NCBI RefSeq assembly: GCF_029894125.1
Contig: NZ_JARXYZ010000041.1
Location: 1 to 64,000 of the forward strand
DNA length: 64,000 nt
Direction: 5' to 3'
Origin: Kitasatospora sp. MAA19
GTDB lineage: Bacteria; Actinomycetota; Actinomycetes; Streptomycetales; Streptomycetaceae
Below the pieces are notes generated by a model that ran no database searches, had not been told where the DNA came from, and worked only from the letters and a program-made list of their open reading frames with translations. The translations under genes and the position numbers were made by a program. How positions within the stretch are numbered: the stretch's first letter is position 1; the number at the start of each line of letters is the position of its first letter. Of this stretch, positions 54,182 through 63,424 are shown one piece after another.

Positions 54182-57100
54182 GTGCGGACCGGACAGGGGC
54201 GGGACCGGCGGGTGGCAGACCTGTTGGAGTGTTGGCGAGCCGTCGAGTTGTTCAGCCCGCCGACCATCCCGGAGGTAGCGCGCAGACAGCGCACCTCCAG
54301 GCCCCGTGCCTCCGACACGTATGTCCTGGACCTGACGCCGGCCGTCGGCCAGGTGGCGCCGTCGCTGCCGTGGGCGTCGGACCATCCGGTGACGGCGGCG
54401 TGGCGGGCACCACGAGGGATGGTGTGGCGGCACGAGGTGTACGGCGGGGTGTTCGACCTGGAGCTGTTGCGCCAGGCGATGATCGCGGTGCTGCCGGAGG
54501 GCACCGACCCGTACCCGGGGGTGCCGCCGGAGGAACTGGTGCTGTCGGGGCAGAGCGCGATGTTCGCCCTGGTCCTGGACGAGTACGGGCGGCCGATCGA
54601 GGGCACGTCCGTCATCTCCGCGTGCGGCTGGGCGACGGGCCGCCTCTTCGATCCGGGCCCGTCGACGACCGGGTGGCTGGACGGCTTCGAGGAGCTGGGC
54701 GAGGCGTTCGAGGTGGCGGTGGGGCGGCTGACCGCCATCCCGATCCCCTACACGACCGGGCACTCTCGCCCGCCCGGCCCTCCACCGCAGGCCGCCCCCG
54801 CGGGCACCGAACCCGTGCCGCAGGCCGCCGCCCCGGCGGGCGGCTGGCGGCAACTGCTCGCGCAGGTCCTGGGCGGCGCCGCCGTGGCGGCGGTCGGCGC
54901 GCTGTTCGGCGAGGTCGCCGGCGCAGCCCTCCAGGGGGCGACGGAACCGCTGGTGCGCCGGGTCGCGGACTGGGCGGCGGCCCGCCGCCCCGCGCGCGAG
55001 GGCGTCGACGAGGAGCGCTCGCCCGTCCCCGGGGCGGCCCCGGCGTCGGCGGAGCCCGCCGCCGACGCTCCCCCGCCCGACCACGGGGCCGACACGGGCC
55101 TGCGCCCCGTCGCGTTCGCCGACCTCGTCGCGTTGACCGCCCAGATCGCCCACCTGTGCGGCGTCCAGCACCTCCTCGACCCGCGCGTGATCCGTGTCCG
55201 CAGTCGGCTCGTCCACCGCCCGCGCGACCCCAAAACCAAGCCCACCGCCGCACAGCCGTTCCTCAACAGCCTCCTCCCACCGGACCTCGCCCGGGTCCGC
55301 ACCGGGCTCGGGGACGGCCTCGGCCCGGCCCTGGACGCCTACCTGACCGCACTCCGGGACATCGCCGTCCACACCCGCACCGACCTGCGCCAGGACCGTC
55401 GCACCGTCCTGGCGGGCGTCGACCCCGCGCTCGTACCCGCCGGCCGCTGGCCCGCCAAGGCGGGGCACCCGCTCGCGCTCAGCCAGCAGTTCGCGGTCAA
55501 CCGCATGCTCGCCGACCGCGCCGGAACCGACGGCGGCCTGTTCTCGGTCAACGGCCCGCCCGGTACCGGCAAGACCACCATGCTGCGCGACCTGGTCGCC
55601 GCCCTCGTCGTCGAACGGGCCACCGTGATGGCCTCCTACAAACGGCCCGAGGAGGCGTTCGTCGGCCGCCCCTGGCGCGGCAGGGACCGCCAAGGCGTCC
55701 ACCCGCGCTTCGTCTCGGCACTCGACCCGAGGCTGACCGGCTACGAGATCGTCGTCACCTCCTCCAACAACGGCGCCGTGGAGAACATCACCGCCGAACT
55801 CCCCGGCGCCGCCGCCCTCGACGACCACTGGCACGGAGGCCCCGACCACTTCTCCGACCTCGCCTCCGCTCTGCTCGGCGGCGCACCCGCCTGGGGACTG
55901 GTCGCCGCGGTGCTCGGCAACAAGGCCAACCGCAAGGAATTCGGCGAGCGCTTCTGGTGGGGCCGCCTGCCCGAGGACGAGACCACGGCCCGCACCGACG
56001 CGGGACTCCCCCCGCTGCGCGGCATGCACGCCGTCCTGAGCGACTGGATCCCGCCCCGCACCCCGGCGCCCGCCCGCACCCCGCGCGACCGTCGCGCCGA
56101 CCCACCCGACACGGCTACCGCACCCACCGCACCCGCCCAGCCGATCCCCTCCTGGCGCCAGGCCGTCGCCGCGTTCAAGGCGGCCCAGGCCGAAGTCGAA
56201 CGCCTCCGCACCGAGCGCGTCCACCTGGCCGCCGCCCTGGCGGACACCGGGTCAGGACGGAGCCGACAGCGCATCGAGGCCTTGCGGGCCGCCGTCCGCC
56301 GCGCCGACGAACACGTGGAAGCCGCCGAAGCCCGCCACGACGCCGCCACCACAGCCGCGGTCACCGCCGGCAGCGCGACCCTGGCCGCCGAAGCCGCCCA
56401 CCGCACCGCCGCCCAGCGCGTCCCGCAGGCCCGCCAGGCACTCGCCGCCGCCCGCGCCAACCTGTCCACAGCCCGCGAACGCGCCGCCCACCACCGCCGG
56501 CACGTCGACGCCCTGACCGCCCGCCACGAGGCACCCCCCCGTCGCCGAACCGGGCCTGCGCGCCGGACTGCGCCGACTACTCCAGACCACCGCCGAACGC
56601 CAGGCCGTCGAACAGCAACGCGAACGCACCCAGGCCGAGATCCTCGAGATGCTCGTCCAGCAGCGCACCGCCCTGGAGGACGCCTACGACCACATCGCCC
56701 GGTGCACACACGCCGAGGACCTCGCCGCAGCCGACCTGCACGACCGCTCCACCACCGAACTCGCCGCCGTCACCCGCGCCCAACGGCACGAGGACACCGC
56801 CCGCACCGAGGAGTCCGCCGCCCACGAGGCCGTCCGGCAGGCCCGGCGCGAAACGGACACCACCCGACGCGACCTCGAGACCGCCACCGCCGACCTCGAC
56901 GCCGCCCACCGCCTCCTGCGCCAGGCGTCCACCACCCTCCCCTCCCTGCCCCTGGACTGGACCAGCCTCGACGACCACGACCAGGAACTCGGCTCCCCCT
57001 GGTCCGACGAGGCCTGGTCCACCGCCCGCAGCGACCTCTTCCTGCGCGCCCTCGACCTGCACCGCGCCCTCGTCGCCGGCACCGCCAAGAAGACCCGCGG

Positions 57101-58184
57101 CAACCTTCAGGTCCTGATGGAACTCATGGCGGGCACCAGCGGCCCCGTCCCCGACGAGGAGGTGCAGCGCGCCTGGCAGGCCCTCTTCCTCCTCATTCCC
57201 GTCGTCTCCACCACCTTCTCCTCCATCGGCACCATGTTCGCCCGCCTCGGCCGCGGCTCCATCGGCTGGATCCTCGTCGACGAAGCAGGCCAGGCCACGC
57301 CGCAAGCCGCCATCGGCGCCCTCTGGCGCGCCCGCCGCGCCGTCCTCGTCGGAGACCCCCTCCAACTCGAACCGGTCGTCACCATGCCCATCGCCCTCCA
57401 ACGCCGCCTCCTGCGCGCCTACGACGTCGACGACGAATGGCTCCCCTCCGCCACCTCCGCCCAGGCGGTCGCCGACCGCGTCAACCGCTACGGCACCTAC
57501 CTGCCCGCACCCGCCGGCGCCGACGACGACACCGTCTGGGTCGGTTCACCCCTGCGCGTCCACCGCCGCTGCGAAGACCCCATGTTCACCGTCAGCAACG
57601 ACGTCGCCTACGGCGGCCTCATGGTCTACGGCACCCGCCCCCAGAGCTTCCCCGACCCCGACCGCGACGACCTCCTCCCCAGCCGCTGGCTCAACACCGA
57701 CGACCCCGCCCGCCCAGCCGACGCCCCCTGGGGCGACCGCGACCGCCGCGCCCTCACCTTCCTCCTCGACCAGCTCGACCGCCACGGCGTCACCCCCGAA
57801 CGCCTGCGCATCATCGCCCCCTTCCGCGCCCTCGTCACCGAGGCCCGCGACACCTGCCACGGCCGCGCCCACTGGACCTCCGAACTCCTGGACGAGCGCT
57901 GCGCCACCGTCCACAAGGCCCAGGGCAAGGAGGCCGACGTCGTCATCCTCGTCCTCGGCGGCAACCGCCCCGGCGCCCGCACCTGGGCCGCCCGCACCCC
58001 CCACCTGCTCAACGTCGCCGCCAGCCGCGCCAAACGCCGCCTCTACGTCATCGGCGAACGCGCCCTCTGGGCCCCACTGCCCCACTTCGACGTCCTCGCC
58101 GCCGAACTCCCCGGCTACGACCACGTCCGCGACCGCGACACCTGGCCCCTCGCCGACCCCGAACCGTCGGGCCCGCCCGAGTAG
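54182..58184 (+). CDS. Large SF1-type helicase/ATPase with coiled-coil insert, one frameshift
   Basis: About 1330 residues once a single shift is corrected. GTG 54182 begins MRTGQGRDRRVADLLECWRA. Residues 1-200 are an unassigned N-terminal domain, followed by an Ala/Gly-rich segment. Walker A NGPPGTGKTTMLRDLV is near 456; the DEAG-type Walker B ILVDEAGQATPQAAIG, motif III GDPLQLEPV and motif VI NVAASRAKRRLYVIG are at the C-terminal end. A long Ala/Arg/Glu coiled coil (about 660-900) splits the ATPase. At 56533-56539 a run of seven C puts the two halves out of frame; six C restore it. The layout resembles Upf1/Dna2-like DNA/RNA helicases. Role unknown, defence plausible from context. Confidence 0.8.
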
Positions 58185-58466
58185 CCCGGCACGCAGCCGC
58201 ACACCTGCCCCCAGGGGGGACGGGTACCGGGCATGAGGCGGGCGGGTCGGCGCCGACCCTCTACGCGTAGGAGGCGCGCCTTCCCGGCTCCAGGGGCCAC
58301 TGCGGTGTCGCCATCCCGAGCACGCCCCGCCGCCGTCACCCGGTATCCGCGCACACGGGTCCTTGCGCGCCCGTCAGGTGTGCGCCTCTCGGGGACGGTC
58401 TGGTCCCCGCCGGCATCAACGGGTCCGGCCGGCGGCGCAGCGAGGCGCGTCAGGGGTGGTGCCCGA
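58185..58466. other. Spacer between convergent genes
   Basis: 280 bases after the helicase stop with no gene. Short inverted repeats could form terminators but none is outstanding. Confidence 0.35.
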
Positions 58467-58793
58467 TCAGGGGGCACGCCGCACGAGGGCCTTGGCCACG
58501 GGCTCGCCGGTACGCAGCGCATGCGTCATCCGCTCCCGCACCTCGCGCGGCGTGCGGGGTCGGTACCCGGGGCCGCCACAGCAGCTCTTGTGGAAACCCA
58601 CGCCCGCGTTCACCAGCACCGAGAGCGTCCGCCAGGCCGCGATGTCCCGTCGCCGGGGTGCGGCGAAGGCCGACCCCACGTGGGCCAGCGGCTCCGAGCA
58701 GCGCGGGCAGATCCGCCGCCGTTCCCTGTCGTAGGGCTGCTTGTACGAAGCCCGGCAGGGCAGGCAGACGTACGAGGTCTTCGCATGGGCCAT
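58467..58793 (-). CDS. Zinc-ribbon protein, 108 aa
   Basis: ATG 58793. The N-terminal part reads KTSYVCLPCRASYKQPYDRE followed by ICPRCSEPL: two CxxC knuckles 17-20 residues apart, a zinc ribbon. The second half (WRTLSVLVNAGVGFHKSCCG) has two more Cys and a Trp/Arg-rich face. Small nucleic-acid-binding or rubredoxin-like proteins of this kind are common in streptomycetes; no name is certain. It is convergent with the helicase. Confidence 0.7.
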   Translation of the reverse strand: MAHAKTSYVCLPCRASYKQPYDRERRRICPRCSEPLAHVGSAFAAPRRRDIAAWRTLSVLVNAGVGFHKSCCGGPGYRPRTPREVRERMTHALRTGEPVAKALVRRAP

Positions 58794-58949
58794 GCCACCA
58801 GCGTAGACGTCGCCCGCGACGGGTTGACGGGCTTCAGCGGCCGTGAACGGGCGAAGGGAGCCGAGGGGCCGCCTGACGGGTCCTTACGTTGTCGGTGGGT
58901 TGATTCCGATTACTCGTAGGACCGGGAGACCCGGCGATGACGGGTGCGG

Positions 58950-59190
58950 TCACACGAAGGTCCCGGCCGGGCCGAAGTCGCTGAAGGCCACCTTGGCGAC
59001 GACCGCCTTCCCGTCCAGGACCATCCGCTCCTCGACGTAGCGGGTGCGGCCCTGCGCGTCGATCCACTGGTCGAGGTCGATGCCCGTGAGGCCCTGGACC
59101 TTTGCCATGGCGTGGGTCGGGGCGGACGCCTGGGCGAGCTGGTCCGGGTCCAGACGGCCGGAGAGGTGGCACCCCCACGGCCCGTCTCGG
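58950..59190 (-). pseudogene. Lipoprotein C-terminal fragment
   Basis: The complement reads LDQWIDAQGRTRYVEERMVL and ends VAKVAFSDFGPAGTFV at 58950, matching the last blade of LppX/LolA-like streptomycete lipoproteins. Everything N-terminal is missing. The break coincides with the CRISPR-like repeats at 59195. Confidence 0.6.
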
Positions 59191-59194
59191 GCTT

Positions 59195-59284
59195 CGGCTG
59201 ACCCCCGCGGGTGCGGGGAGGACGGGCTGGGCATCGCCTCGGCCGCGCTGGCCATCGGCTGACCCCCGCAGGCGGGAGGAGGAC
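59195..59284 (-). CRISPR. Two-repeat CRISPR remnant
   Basis: One perfect main-array repeat at 59195-59223 and one eroded copy at 59256-59284 (CGCAGGCGGGAGGAGGAC), 61 bp apart with a 32-base spacer. No leader to the right; a lipoprotein-like gene begins instead. Confidence 0.88.
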
Positions 59285-59310
59285 CCTCCCGGCACACTGC
59301 CGGCGGCGGT

Positions 59311-59790
59311 TCAGTGCGACCAGAACGGGTCCTCGTACCGGGGGAGGATGTCGGGGCGTCCGTCGGGCAGGGTCGGCTCGGGGACGTAGGTGCCGAAGGG
59401 GTCGCGGTCGCGGATGACGGGAATGGGGCCGACGCCGGCCTGGAAGGTGATGTTGCCCGCGGCACCGACGAGCAGGCACACGCCGTACCCGGCGGGCGTG
59501 GAGGCGAACATGGCGGGCTGGCGGGGGTTGACGGCGGTGATCCGGTACCCCCGGGCCTGCCAGCCGCGTTCGGTGATGCCCAGCAGCGCGCCGTACTTGG
59601 ACGGGGCGACCTTGGTCATGACGTACCGGTCGCGGGTGGCGGTGGCGTAGCCCAGGGAGTGGTCGTCCGGGCCCGCGGTCCGTTCGGTGGAGCACGGCCA
59701 TCCGTCCCGGTACCGCAGCGGGGGACGGATGGCGGACATCGCCTCGTCGAGGAGCGCGTCGAGTGCCTGGACGGCCTGTTCGGGGGTCAT
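59311..59790 (-). CDS. Lipoprotein-like protein without signal peptide
   Basis: 159 residues, clearly paralogous to the next gene: shared DDHSLGYATATRDRYVMTKV, GYGVxxxxxAAGNI and DILPRYEDPFWS blocks. Unlike its paralogue it lacks the N-terminal signal and lipobox Cys, beginning MTPEQAVQALDALLDEAMSA, and no good ribosome site precedes ATG 59790. Either the export signal was lost or the start is misplaced. Last gene of the operon. Confidence 0.65.
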   Translation of the reverse strand: MTPEQAVQALDALLDEAMSAIRPPLRYRDGWPCSTERTAGPDDHSLGYATATRDRYVMTKVAPSKYGALLGITERGWQARGYRITAVNPRQPAMFASTPAGYGVCLLVGAAGNITFQAGVGPIPVIRDRDPFGTYVPEPTLPDGRPDILPRYEDPFWSH

Positions 59791-59848
59791 GGGGATGGGG
59801 AGGCTTTCGGAACGAGGAGGCGGGAGGCGATCCGGCGGGGCGCGGCGG

Positions 59849-60463
59849 TCAGACCGACCAGTACGGGTCGTCGTACTTGGGCAGGACGTCCGGGTTGCCG
59901 TTGGCCATGACCGGGTCGGGGGTGGGGGTGCCGAACAGGTCCCGGCCGTCGGGCACCGGGACGGGGCTGACGGTGGCTCCGATGTCGATGTTCCCGGCGG
60001 GATGGATGGTGACGCTCACGCCGTAGCCGTCCGCCGTGGTGGCGAACAAGCCCTTCAGGTTGGCGGGCCCCGTGTCGATCCGGTAGCCCTTGGCCTGCCA
60101 GGTGTCGCGTACCGCGGCCAGCAGGGCGTCGTATTTGCCGGGGGCCACCTTGGTCATCACGTGGCGCTCGCGGGAGGCCGCGGCGTAGCCGAGGGAGTGC
60201 TCGTCGAGGCCTTTGGAGTACCGCACGGTGGCCTGCGGCCAGGCGTCCCAGTACCGCAGCGCCGGCTGTACGCCCGAGGTCGTCTCCGCCAGCAGGGAGT
60301 CGAGCTTCTGCAGGGCCTGGGCGGGCGGGATGAGCGGGCCCGGAGTCTTCCCCTGGCCCTGGCCGGCGCCCGCCCCGGCGCCGGCGGTGCAGGCGGTGGC
60401 ACCGAGGGCGAGGACGGCGAGGGCCGCCGACAGACGCCGGGCGGGGCGGGAACGGTGGTTCAT
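59849..60463 (-). CDS. Secreted lipoprotein
   Basis: 204 residues from ATG 60463, which overlaps the previous stop (ATGA). Signal peptide RRLSAALAVLALGATAC has a lipobox ending in Cys. A Gly/Ala/Gln linker follows. The domain HSLGYAAASRERHVMTKVAP, ending DVLPKYDDPYWSV, is shared with its downstream paralogue. Probably an outer-face lipoprotein acting with the hydrolase and WXG100-like protein. Confidence 0.78.
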   Translation of the reverse strand: MNHRSRPARRLSAALAVLALGATACTAGAGAGAGQGQGKTPGPLIPPAQALQKLDSLLAETTSGVQPALRYWDAWPQATVRYSKGLDEHSLGYAAASRERHVMTKVAPGKYDALLAAVRDTWQAKGYRIDTGPANLKGLFATTADGYGVSVTIHPAGNIDIGATVSPVPVPDGRDLFGTPTPDPVMANGNPDVLPKYDDPYWSV

Positions 60464-62229
60464 CGGTGGTCCTGCCTCGTGACGTGGTCGTACTGTCCGG
60501 CCAGGATCTGGCCGATGTTGTTGACCGATTCCAGGGTCTTCGACTCCGACTCCTTGGGGTCGGTCATGTAGTTCGAATGGGAGTCGAAGGACATCTCCGG
60601 TCCGTCGGCGACCGCGAAGCGATTGGCACCGAAGTCCCCGCTGGCCGGGTCCTGACCGAACCACAGCTGGTTCTCGGGGCCGAACCAGTCGTACATCTTG
60701 TCGGCGACGTAGCCGTTGACGACGCTGCCGATCGGACCCGCGATCATGCCCCCCTGCTGCGCGCCCTGGATGTCGTTGGCCACGCGGCCCTTGGACGGCA
60801 GGTGGCTGACCGGGTCGTTCTCCGCGTCGCCCACCCACACGTGGCTGGGGTCGATGTGCAGCTGCGAGGCCCGCTGCGCGCCGGTGCCGGGGGAACCGAC
60901 GAGGATGATGTCGTCGGCGCCGGTGCCGCCGCTCATCTGCGCGCCCAGGCCCACGGTGGTGGAGCCGTAGCTGTGGGCGAGGGCGACGAGGTGGGCGGGC
61001 GGCCCGTCGTGGGTGGCGCGCAACCCGGCCATGAACGTGTCGTAGGCGGCGCCGCCCTTGGCTGCGCGGTCGGTGGCCATCACCTCAAGGGGCCGGGTGT
61101 CGCCCTCCTGGAGCTTCTCCAGGCCGGGCGGCGGGTCGTAGCCGAGCCACACCATCGACGCGAACGTGGAGTCGGTATCGGCCTTCTGCGCGGCGTTCAG
61201 CACGTTCAGGGCGCGGTCGCCGTCCTTGCCGCCGACGTCGCTGAGCTTGGTGCCCAGCCCCGGCACGTACGCGCTGACGTTCTTCGCGGTGTCCGGGTTC
61301 CCGAAGGCCAGGATGCCGCGGCCCTGGCCCTCCTCGCTGATCCCGATCAGGAACCTGGGGGGCTGCTTGTCCTTGTCCGTCTCCAGGCGCTTGCTGATCG
61401 CGAGGAACCCGTTGAGCTTCTGCTTCTCGTCGTCCGTCGGGTTCGGCTTCTGCTGGTACTTGGTGATGAGGTTGGCGAGGTTCAGCTGGTTGGCCTGGTC
61501 CCGGGCCACGGCCGGGATGCCGTCGCGCATGCCCAGCAGGTCCGGATGCGCCTCGATGAGCCGCTGCTGCTCGGCCGAGGTCAGGCCCCGCCACCAGGAG
61601 TTGACCTCGGTCGGCGAGGCGCCGGCGGGCGGGAAGCCGGCGGCCATCAGGTCGACGCCCTGCTGCGTGACGGCCTTCAGGTCGGCGGCCGCCTTGTCCG
61701 TCTCCAGCCCCGTGCCGTTGCGGGCCCGTTCGGTCAGGGAGTTCAGGAGCGCCGAGATCTTCTGGTCGGCGTTGCCCGCCTCGGTGACGGCGCCGGAGAT
61801 CCGGTTCGCCAGCGCCTTCGCCCGCTCGGGGATGTTGTAGTCCGGGTCGTTCTTCTCGGCCTTGGCCGGCGCCGGCCAGGACACCGTCCCGTCGTCGGCG
61901 ACCGTCAGCCCCAGATCCTTGGCCTCCTGCAACGCGACCTGCAGCTTGGACTGCGCCAGCAGGAAGCTCTCGGAGGCCTCGCGCAGCAGCCCGGAGACCG
62001 CCGACATCTCGGTGTGCGCGGCGTCCAGCCGATTGCTGGTGCGCTGCAGCGAGGCGTTGGCGGCGCCGGCGGCGTTGCCGACCCAGTTCGCGTTGAGGAC
62101 GTGCTTGAGGACCTCGTGCTGCATGTTCTGGACATGCTTGCCGAAGTTGGTGGCGAGGGTGTCGTAGGCGGTCGCCGCCGGCGCCAGGCCGGACAGGTCG
62201 GCGTCGCGCAGCTGGGCGAGACTAACCAT
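60460..62229 (-). CDS. WXG100-like N-terminus plus DUF1023-type alpha/beta hydrolase
   Basis: 589 residues. Residues 1-170 are helical, ESX/WXG100-like (LATNFGKHVQNMQHEVLKHV, NANWVGNAA). Residues about 330-560 form an alpha/beta hydrolase of the DUF1023 type: nucleophile elbow ALAHSYGSTTVG, acid in VWVGDAENDPVS, and a late His in FDSHSNYM. Proteins of this layout are candidate type VII secretion substrates or cell-envelope lipases/esterases. Starts exactly at the stop of the WXG100-like gene and overlaps the lipoprotein gene, so all are co-translated. Confidence 0.83.
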   Translation of the reverse strand: MVSLAQLRDADLSGLAPAATAYDTLATNFGKHVQNMQHEVLKHVLNANWVGNAAGAANASLQRTSNRLDAAHTEMSAVSGLLREASESFLLAQSKLQVALQEAKDLGLTVADDGTVSWPAPAKAEKNDPDYNIPERAKALANRISGAVTEAGNADQKISALLNSLTERARNGTGLETDKAAADLKAVTQQGVDLMAAGFPPAGASPTEVNSWWRGLTSAEQQRLIEAHPDLLGMRDGIPAVARDQANQLNLANLITKYQQKPNPTDDEKQKLNGFLAISKRLETDKDKQPPRFLIGISEEGQGRGILAFGNPDTAKNVSAYVPGLGTKLSDVGGKDGDRALNVLNAAQKADTDSTFASMVWLGYDPPPGLEKLQEGDTRPLEVMATDRAAKGGAAYDTFMAGLRATHDGPPAHLVALAHSYGSTTVGLGAQMSGGTGADDIILVGSPGTGAQRASQLHIDPSHVWVGDAENDPVSHLPSKGRVANDIQGAQQGGMIAGPIGSVVNGYVADKMYDWFGPENQLWFGQDPASGDFGANRFAVADGPEMSFDSHSNYMTDPKESESKTLESVNNIGQILAGQYDHVTRQDHR

Positions 62230-62618
62230 CAGCGCGTCCCCTGCGGGAACAGCCCGGAAGGCTTCAGACCCGAGGCGCCGTTCTTGTCCGCGTTGCGGTA
62301 GTCGGTCGCGGTCTGGCTCAGCTTCAGGGCGATCCCGTCGACCTCGGAGGCCAGCTTGTTCAGCAGCTCCTCCCACGCCGCGGTGCAGTTGTGCAGCGAG
62401 GCGCCGACCTGCCAGCCCGACAGCGCGGCGACCGCCGTGTCGGAGGGCTGATGGATCGCCTTGAGCTCGCCCGGCATCGCCTCACCGCTCTCCTTTGCGG
62501 CCTTGGCCGCCAGGTCCAGGTCGGCCGGATTGACCCCGAAGGTCGGCCCGAGCGGCGGCGCTGCCGTCGGAGCGGCGAAGGGCCCTCCCGGCCCGTCCGA
62601 GCCTGCGTACGCGTTCAT
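62229..62618 (-). CDS. WXG100-like protein
   Basis: 129 residues. A Pro/Gly/Ala-rich N-terminus is followed by two helices joined by the WQVG turn (LSGWQVGASLHNCTAAWEEL), the WxG hallmark of ESAT-6-like proteins. The C-terminal YRNADKNGAS resembles the YxxxD-type export tail. First gene of the leftward operon with the hydrolase and lipoproteins. No EccC or other secretion component is in the window. Confidence 0.75.
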   Translation of the reverse strand: MNAYAGSDGPGGPFAAPTAAPPLGPTFGVNPADLDLAAKAAKESGEAMPGELKAIHQPSDTAVAALSGWQVGASLHNCTAAWEELLNKLASEVDGIALKLSQTATDYRNADKNGASGLKPSGLFPQGTR

Positions 62619-63424
62619 GGATTCCGGTCCCCCTGTCAGCCGGCCTGCGCCCGCCCACGGATCGGCATGGTCGTGGCTGTGCTGCGGTGTGCATCACCGC
62701 ACGTCCGAGCGATTCATTCGTGCAGGTGAACGTAGCAGACCGCGATCATGACCCATCCGAGCGGACCGGTCACGCGGACCGCTAACGATGAGCCGTACCG
62801 CGCCGCCGACCGCGTGCGGCGGCTACCAGTGGCGTGCGACAGTGGGCGGTCGGCCGCGAGGCACGGGGAGGACGGCTCGAACGCGGGATACGGCTGGCCC
62901 CCACGAGGCGCGAGGGAAGGCGCCTCAAGCCCGTGGCTACGGCTCGTGCCACGCCCGCGGACGGGGAGATCGCGCCGGATCGGCCCCAAGACGAGCCACT
63001 GCGCTTTCCGTGACAGCCCCTTGGCCGGCCGGAAGCCTATGCGGTGGTCGGCCGAGTCCACCCGTACGGACACTCGATCACACCGGGGGCTGTTGCCGCT
63101 TTCGTGCAACTGATTCCCTTCTGTCCGGCACGGCTCGGCTCGGCGCGGCTCTTGGCGGACTGGTAGCAGCCGGTGCCGGTCTCGATGAAACCGCCGAACG
63201 GGAGGCGCGCTCACAACTCACCCACGAAGCCCACCGGACCCTGTCCTCGGCGCGACGCAACCGCTCAGCCCCGCAGCGGGCCCGGGAGAACATCCGGCAC
63301 CGAGGAAGCCGCACGGATCACCCGCGTCGACGAGGTCACTGCGCCCTGACCGCTGCGGGCGCAGCCTCGGTTCTGGTGGGGCCTGCCCGATGAACGGTCC
63401 CGCCGGACGTCGTCGTGGTGGCAG
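62619..63424. other. 800-bp gene-poor stretch
   Basis: No supportable gene. Holds the promoter of the WXG100 operon near 62700-62760 (AT-richer). Three segments at about 62844-62970 weakly resemble CRISPR repeats but at irregular spacing. Confidence 0.4.

Noticed and set aside
53956..57117. 1053-codon frame overlapping the helicase
   Set aside because: Low-complexity Arg/Pro translation; helicase motifs lie in the frames starting at 54182 and continuing after 56540.
31568..59284. Search for cas genes (Cas3 HD/DEAD, Cas1, Cas2, Cas5/6/7, Cse1/Cse2) among the intact genes
   Set aside because: None of the proteins shows these signatures; the helicase at 54 kb lacks an HD domain and has SF1, not Cas3-like SF2, motifs.
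60466..62301. Long rightward frame opposite the hydrolase gene
   Set aside because: Antisense shadow typical of high-GC codon bias; no motifs, while the complement encodes a clear hydrolase.
62844..62970. Three segments resembling eroded CRISPR repeats (for example CGGCTGGCCCCCACGAGG)
   Set aside because: Spacing is about 47-49 bases rather than 61 and identity is weak; could be chance in GC-rich DNA.
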